NCBI RefSeq assembly: GCF_022201045.2
Contig: NC_068556.1
Location: 3,760,001-3,824,000 of the forward strand
Reading direction: 5' to 3'
Source: Citrus sinensis
Lineage: Eukaryota; Streptophyta; Magnoliopsida; Sapindales; Rutaceae
DNA length: 64,000 nt
Shown here piece after piece: positions 59,962 to 64,000 of this stretch (the first letter of the stretch is position 1; each line of letters begins with the position of its first letter). Position numbers and translations under genes: made by a program. Below the pieces are notes generated by a model, which was not told the DNA's origin, did no database searches, and saw only the letters and a program-made list of their open reading frames with translations.

Positions 59962-60985
59962 TTATTGAAAACCAAGGAGAAGGAGAGGCAGTTCAATAGC
60001 CTTGAGCTTATTGCATTGAAAATTTTACATCCCGAGCTGTGATGGGAGGCAGCCAGTTCATGCCTCATAGACAAATATTCTGAAGGACTGCCTGGTAAAA
60101 GGTAAACTCTCTTCGTTTCAGGATATTTCACCTTTTTTTTTTTACTTTCACATTTTCTTTTCACGCAATTTTACATGGACGAAATAAACCTCTTTTTTTT
60201 TCCCTTAACCTCAGATACTATAGTGGTAACGAGTACATTGATGAGCTTGAAACCCTTTGTCAGAAAGGAGCTTTGGCAGCATAATTTTGAAGTTTATACT
60301 GTAATTCTTAATCCTCATGATCGAATAACGGTTAGTTGTTGATAAGATTTCATCTTTTTTTATTTCTGATCGAACTCCTGATCCAGAACACTACAGATCC
60401 ATAATATGTTACTGTAATTTTCCTAAAAGACGGTTGTCTTTGACTATTTCATTGGGTCACTCGGTTGTGATTTCTGTTTCAGTTTTATGCAAGGACATGC
60501 TCGAGAAAACGGCTATTCTCCTTGGACCAGAACTCATAATAGCTGGTGCCAACGCATATCTTTAACTATCCTCGCATGAGGCAGGTATGGATTTACTGCT
60601 AGCTCTGCCTTACAATTTTTTCTGGGTATATCATTGGCGGCTAGCCACAAAGCATCCACTGCTTGATTAGATTGCAGATGCTGTTGTTGCTTCATAGATT
60701 GCAGAGGCTGCTGATGCTTTTCTCGTCATGGATATGGCTCACATAAATAGGCTTGTTGCTGCCTCTGTTGTTACTGACCGCGTCGAGTACCGTGGTTACA
60801 TCAACAGTAGACAAGTAATGGGTTTACCATTTGAAATAATCATGTACTTATAAATATTTTCATATTCATAAGTCTTCTTCCCCCTCTACCACAGTATATA
60901 TGGTTTCTGTGCAGCCTTTGAGAGGTCCAAGTGGAACTGCATTGCCTAAAAATGCTGTTTTTCCAGTTTTAAAGGTTGGATTTGT
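59962..60985 (+). pseudogene. Serine hydroxymethyltransferase pseudogene (unprocessed, truncated)
   Basis: Fragments of plant cytosolic-type SHMT appear in order but broken. 59970-60101 gives KEKERQFNSLELIA, then, after frameshifts, relics of the RAVMEAVGS and NKYSEGLPGKR blocks. After a retained 113-bp intron (60102-60214) comes YYSGNEYIDELETLCQKGAL. A deletion joins this to NFEVYTVILNPHDRI. A second large deletion leads to MLEKTAILLGPELIIAGANA and a remnant of YPRMRQ. After another intron comes IAEAADAFLVMDMAHINRLV followed by AASVVTDRVEY. Then PLRGPSG and NAVFPVLKVGF end it. The C-terminal half, including the PLP lysine block TTTTHK in intact form, is missing. Retained introns show a DNA-level duplicate, not a retrocopy. 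Exon C begins with a duplicated 27-bp segment (60671 and 60698). Confidence 0.9.
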
Positions 60986-61222
60986 TAGTTGTTACCAAAG
61001 GAAAAGTACTGCTTGTGGAATGGTTACAAATTTTAAACCATTCATCAGTTTCCTTCTTAGCAGACACCATAATCCAATCACTTGGTAGCTATTACTGTCA
61101 TAAATTGTCTACACCATGCTCTGGTTGATTCACTTATGAAAATGTTCACTTGGTAGCTCCTACTAACATAAACCGAAGATAATTTCTTCTTCGGAGAGTT
61201 TATTTTATGCGTTGAGAAATTC
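60986..61222. other. Sequence between SHMT pseudogene and tandem repeats
   Basis: No SHMT homology continues here. A short duplication, TTCACTTATGAAAATG and TCACTTGGTAGCT(A/C)(T/C)TACT, lies around 61081-61160. Nothing else was recognised. Confidence 0.45.
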
Positions 61223-61553
61223 ATACTCAAAAACGTAAAAACTTTTTAACACATGATCGGGACGATCGTACCTGTATAAGCTTAAGACTTCACATGATTG
61301 TGTGACAGTCATAGGAACATAAACTACATCACATGACGGGCTGTTATCCGTATTAAAATTCTTACTCAAATGTAAAAACTTCAACACATGATCGGGACAA
61401 TCGTACCTATATCAGCTTAAAGCTTCACATGATTATGCGACATTCATAGAAACATAATCTACATCACGACAGGCTTATATCAGCTTAAAGCTTCACATGA
61501 TTATGCGACATTCATAGAAACATAATCTACATCACGACAGGCTGTTATCCTCC
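61223..61553 (+). repeat. Nested tandem repeat: ~139-bp unit plus perfect 68-bp duplication
   Basis: Units starting near 61223 and 61362 share TACTCAAA, GTAAAAACTT, ACACATGATCGGGAC(G/A)ATCG, CTTCACATGATT and CATAGGAACATAAACTACAT-type segments. Within the second, 61408-61475 is copied without a single mismatch at 61476-61543 (TATATCAGCTTAAAGCTTCA ... CATCACGACAGGCT). The perfect 68-bp copy must be recent. Confidence 0.88.
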
Positions 61554-62179
61554 AATTGAACAGCCAACACAATACAACCACATAAAAGAGGATTAGTGGG
61601 AATAATACGATCACCTCAAGCAGAAGTCCTGTCCACTATTACTCTCAAACACTACAAAAACAATGGTTGGTAAGAAATCCACATATGGCATCAAATAAAA
61701 AAAATCAATGGCAAATTGGACTTGAGTTTGGGAGAGAACCCAAACGCCTACGTACTCTATCAAAATAGAGATCAAAGTCCTCGTAGTTCAAATAAAGAAT
61801 GAAGAGAATCTTAGTCATCAAAATTATTTAAAAAAAAAAAAACTCCACAGAAAAGTTTACAAACTACTATTTCACATTCATTATTCATATAGGCATGTAT
61901 AGAAGACTGAAACCCAAAAAAAAAAAACACTAGAAAATGCACAATACAACCTCGAGCAGCACAAACACCCGTTTGTCAAGTGACGAAAGCATTTGCAGCT
62001 CATCTGCAGCTCATCTGCACTGACACACTTTAGTCAAGCTGTTAGAATAACCAACAATGAAGAAATTCCATAATCATTCAGTGACCAGAAAAGCATAGAA
62101 GTCTTCACAATTGCAAGCTTGAAGAAAGCACCAAAAAGGATTTTGAAAGCATCATTCAGTAGCTTATTGATTTGGGAAA
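61554..62179. other. Intergenic DNA before the terminal array
   Basis: No gene recognised. A 12-bp direct duplication GCAGCTCATCTG(C) lies at about 61995-62017. Several A runs are present. The start of the array that follows is gradual. Confidence 0.4.
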
Positions 62180-64000
62180 GAAGCAAACCAGGAACAGTAA
62201 CATTCCCATCTACAGGACGGGCGCAAAGTATTTATCTCTACTGCAACAAAAGTTAGCAAAAATGAAAGATCAAACCATAATTAAACCTAAAATATCCAAA
62301 TAGACATAGAAGGATGCAGGAAACTGGGAGAAAGAGTAGAAAACTCATCCCCTGAGATCACATAATACCAATATTCCAAAAGAAGCCACAATGTTCTCTC
62401 ACTGAAGCAGAAAACAGCAGCTGAACTCGCATATTCAATTAAGCATGGATAGAAGCCAGAAATCAGGAGAAAGAACAAGAGATGTCAACACAAGAGATGT
62501 CAACATTTCCCTATCACTTCAACATAAATATGCAAAAAAGAAAGAACAGACTACAGAGTGCACATTTTGCAAGCAAAAGCAATAAATAGGAAAAAAAAAA
62601 ACCCCTTCCTGAGTTGTAGTTCCCGCTCTTCCTCATAAATATCCAAATGTGCTCCATCACATCAACATAAAGGAGTAGTGGTAGAGCCCCACTATTCTTC
62701 AAAACATACAAATGTAAGTCTGCAGAATAAATTTGCAGAAGTGGAAGAGAGTAATAATAGTTTGAAGTTTTAAGAAGCACAAGGCAACAAGCAACTGAAA
62801 GGGAACTGAAAAACTCAATTAACACCCCCTACTCCCAAAATTCTTCAAAGCCTTTCTCTGAAACAGCAACACTAAAATTTGAAAAATAAAACAATGAATC
62901 ATTCGGATTAAGAATAGATAGAAGCAAGAAACTAGAAGAGACTAGTATGGATTAGCCTCAATACTCCTCAAAATTCAGATCACATTGCCATCAACAAATT
63001 TGATAAAAATAAAATAACAAAATCATAACTTGAATTTGAGAGTCACATAAGAAGAGAGAACAGAAATAAACTAAAACAATGACTAAAACCGCAAACCAAG
63101 CACCTTTAATATTCCTCAAAAACTTGGAACATTCTGCCATCACTGCCACCTAAATTTGCAAAAATGGAAAAATCTTAATACATATTCCCATCTAGAAGTG
63201 ACAAACTAGGAAGAATAAGAGCCAGAAACAAACTCAAATAAACCCCCTGATTGCACAGTAGTCCCAACATTCTTCAAAATCTCGTTATCATATCACTGTA
63301 AGTCTGCAACAGAAATTTTGCAAAAATGAAAGACCTAAAAACAATTTGAACCTCAGTACAACCAGATAGATGCAAGCATAAACTAGATCAAAAAATAGTG
63401 TCATCAGAAACCCCCTGGGTAGCGGACAACCCTAATATTCCACCAAAACTTGGAACTACGTAGAAGAGCAACTCACGAGAAGCCCATATTAGCATGATCG
63501 GTATTCCTAAAAAACATAGAAATACTTAAAATCACTGCCAATACATTTGCAGAAGTGGTAAAACATGATAATTTGAAATTCTCATATCCAGATATCTATA
63601 AATAGAAGAAATTAACAAGAAGACACCTGCTCTGTAGCATAGTCCTAAAACACGTCAATGAACACTGCACATTTCTGTGAAACTGCAGTAAAAAATTTGC
63701 AAAAATTATGCAGGCTGACATACAACCTAAACTATTTAGGTAGGCATAAATGGAATGAGGGAATTAGTAAAAAGAATTAAAGTCATCAGACATCCCCTGA
63801 CCAGCACTCAAAAACACCTTGCATCGCTTCTCAAGAAATTTACAAAAAAAGGAAAGACAATTCTAAAATGAATTGTTAAAAAAGTATCCAGTTAGGCAGA
63901 TACAGAAGAAATGAACCAAGAAAAGGACTGAAAAACATGACTGAAAAACATGATAGAAAATCCACTGAGTAAATCATCCAACACTCCTTGAAATGTAGGT
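62180..64000 (-). repeat. Diverged tandem array of ~130-250-bp units, continuing past the window
   Basis: A recurrent word order is visible on the plus strand: CCCCTG(A/G) block, then (A/T)ATTC(T/C)TCAAAA, then CTTGGAAC or ATCACTGCC, then TCTGCA..AATTTGCAAAAATGGAA, then AATTTGAA, then CAGATAGA(T/A)GCAAG and AAACTAG. The CCCCTG-type marker or its relic recurs near 62348, 62602, 62824, 63100, 63242, 63411, 63625, 63792 and 63959. Copies are strongly diverged, with indels. No open reading frame is maintained. Orientation is arbitrary, since poly-pyrimidine stretches lie on the minus strand. It may be an old satellite or a repeat-rich transcribed region. Confidence 0.6.

Noticed and set aside
59793-60164. 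123-codon minus-strand open frame
   Set aside because: It overlaps the T run and the SHMT pseudogene on the opposite strand. It is a chance frame.

Overview
This is a nuclear genomic window from a dicot plant, almost certainly Citrus. Genes have short exons in AT-rich introns with canonical GT..AG sites. Intergenic DNA carries plant SINEs, MITEs and LINE relics. The nine-exon gene at 31902-36763 translates to a 494-residue vacuolar processing enzyme that I recognise, from memory, as the sweet orange protein called citvac. No rRNA, tRNA gene, CRISPR array or operon was seen.

Layout. 1-3.9 kb: LINE relic (minus strand) split by a PIF-type MITE, then a SINE. 5.1-7.5 kb: two-exon GT14 glycosyltransferase (+). 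8.4-9.7 kb: 0.4-kb tandem duplication and a SINE. 11.2-11.6 kb: single-exon arabinogalactan peptide (+). 13.6-20.9 kb: DUF1639 gene (-) with a Mutator-like foldback element in intron 2. 21-26.5 kb: repeat-rich gap with tandem duplications, RNase H relics, a foldback element and several SINEs. 26.6-30.1 kb: CWF21/SRRM2-like splicing protein (+). 31.9-36.8 kb: vacuolar processing enzyme (-). 37-42.2 kb: gene-poor, with two MITE-type elements. 42.3-46.8 kb: PHAX-domain RNA export/processing protein (+). 47.3-48.7 kb: PP2C phosphatase (-). 49.1-52.5 kb: MITE, SINE, otherwise empty. 52.5-54.1 kb: BRCC36-complex subunit BABAM1/MERIT40-like gene (-), head-to-head with a PITH-domain gene (+, 54.4-58.6 kb). 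60-61 kb: unprocessed serine hydroxymethyltransferase pseudogene. 61.2-64 kb: tandem repeats, including a diverged array running off the right edge.

The genes are unrelated housekeeping or cell-biology genes and do not form a pathway. Three act in RNA or protein quality functions (CWF21, PHAX, PITH), and two pairs are convergent. The BABAM1/PITH pair is divergent with only 336 bp between start codons. The most unusual signal is in the SINE heads near 25.3 and 49.7 kb. They keep hairpins at equivalent positions while the stem sequences differ, as expected for a folded RNA under structural constraint.
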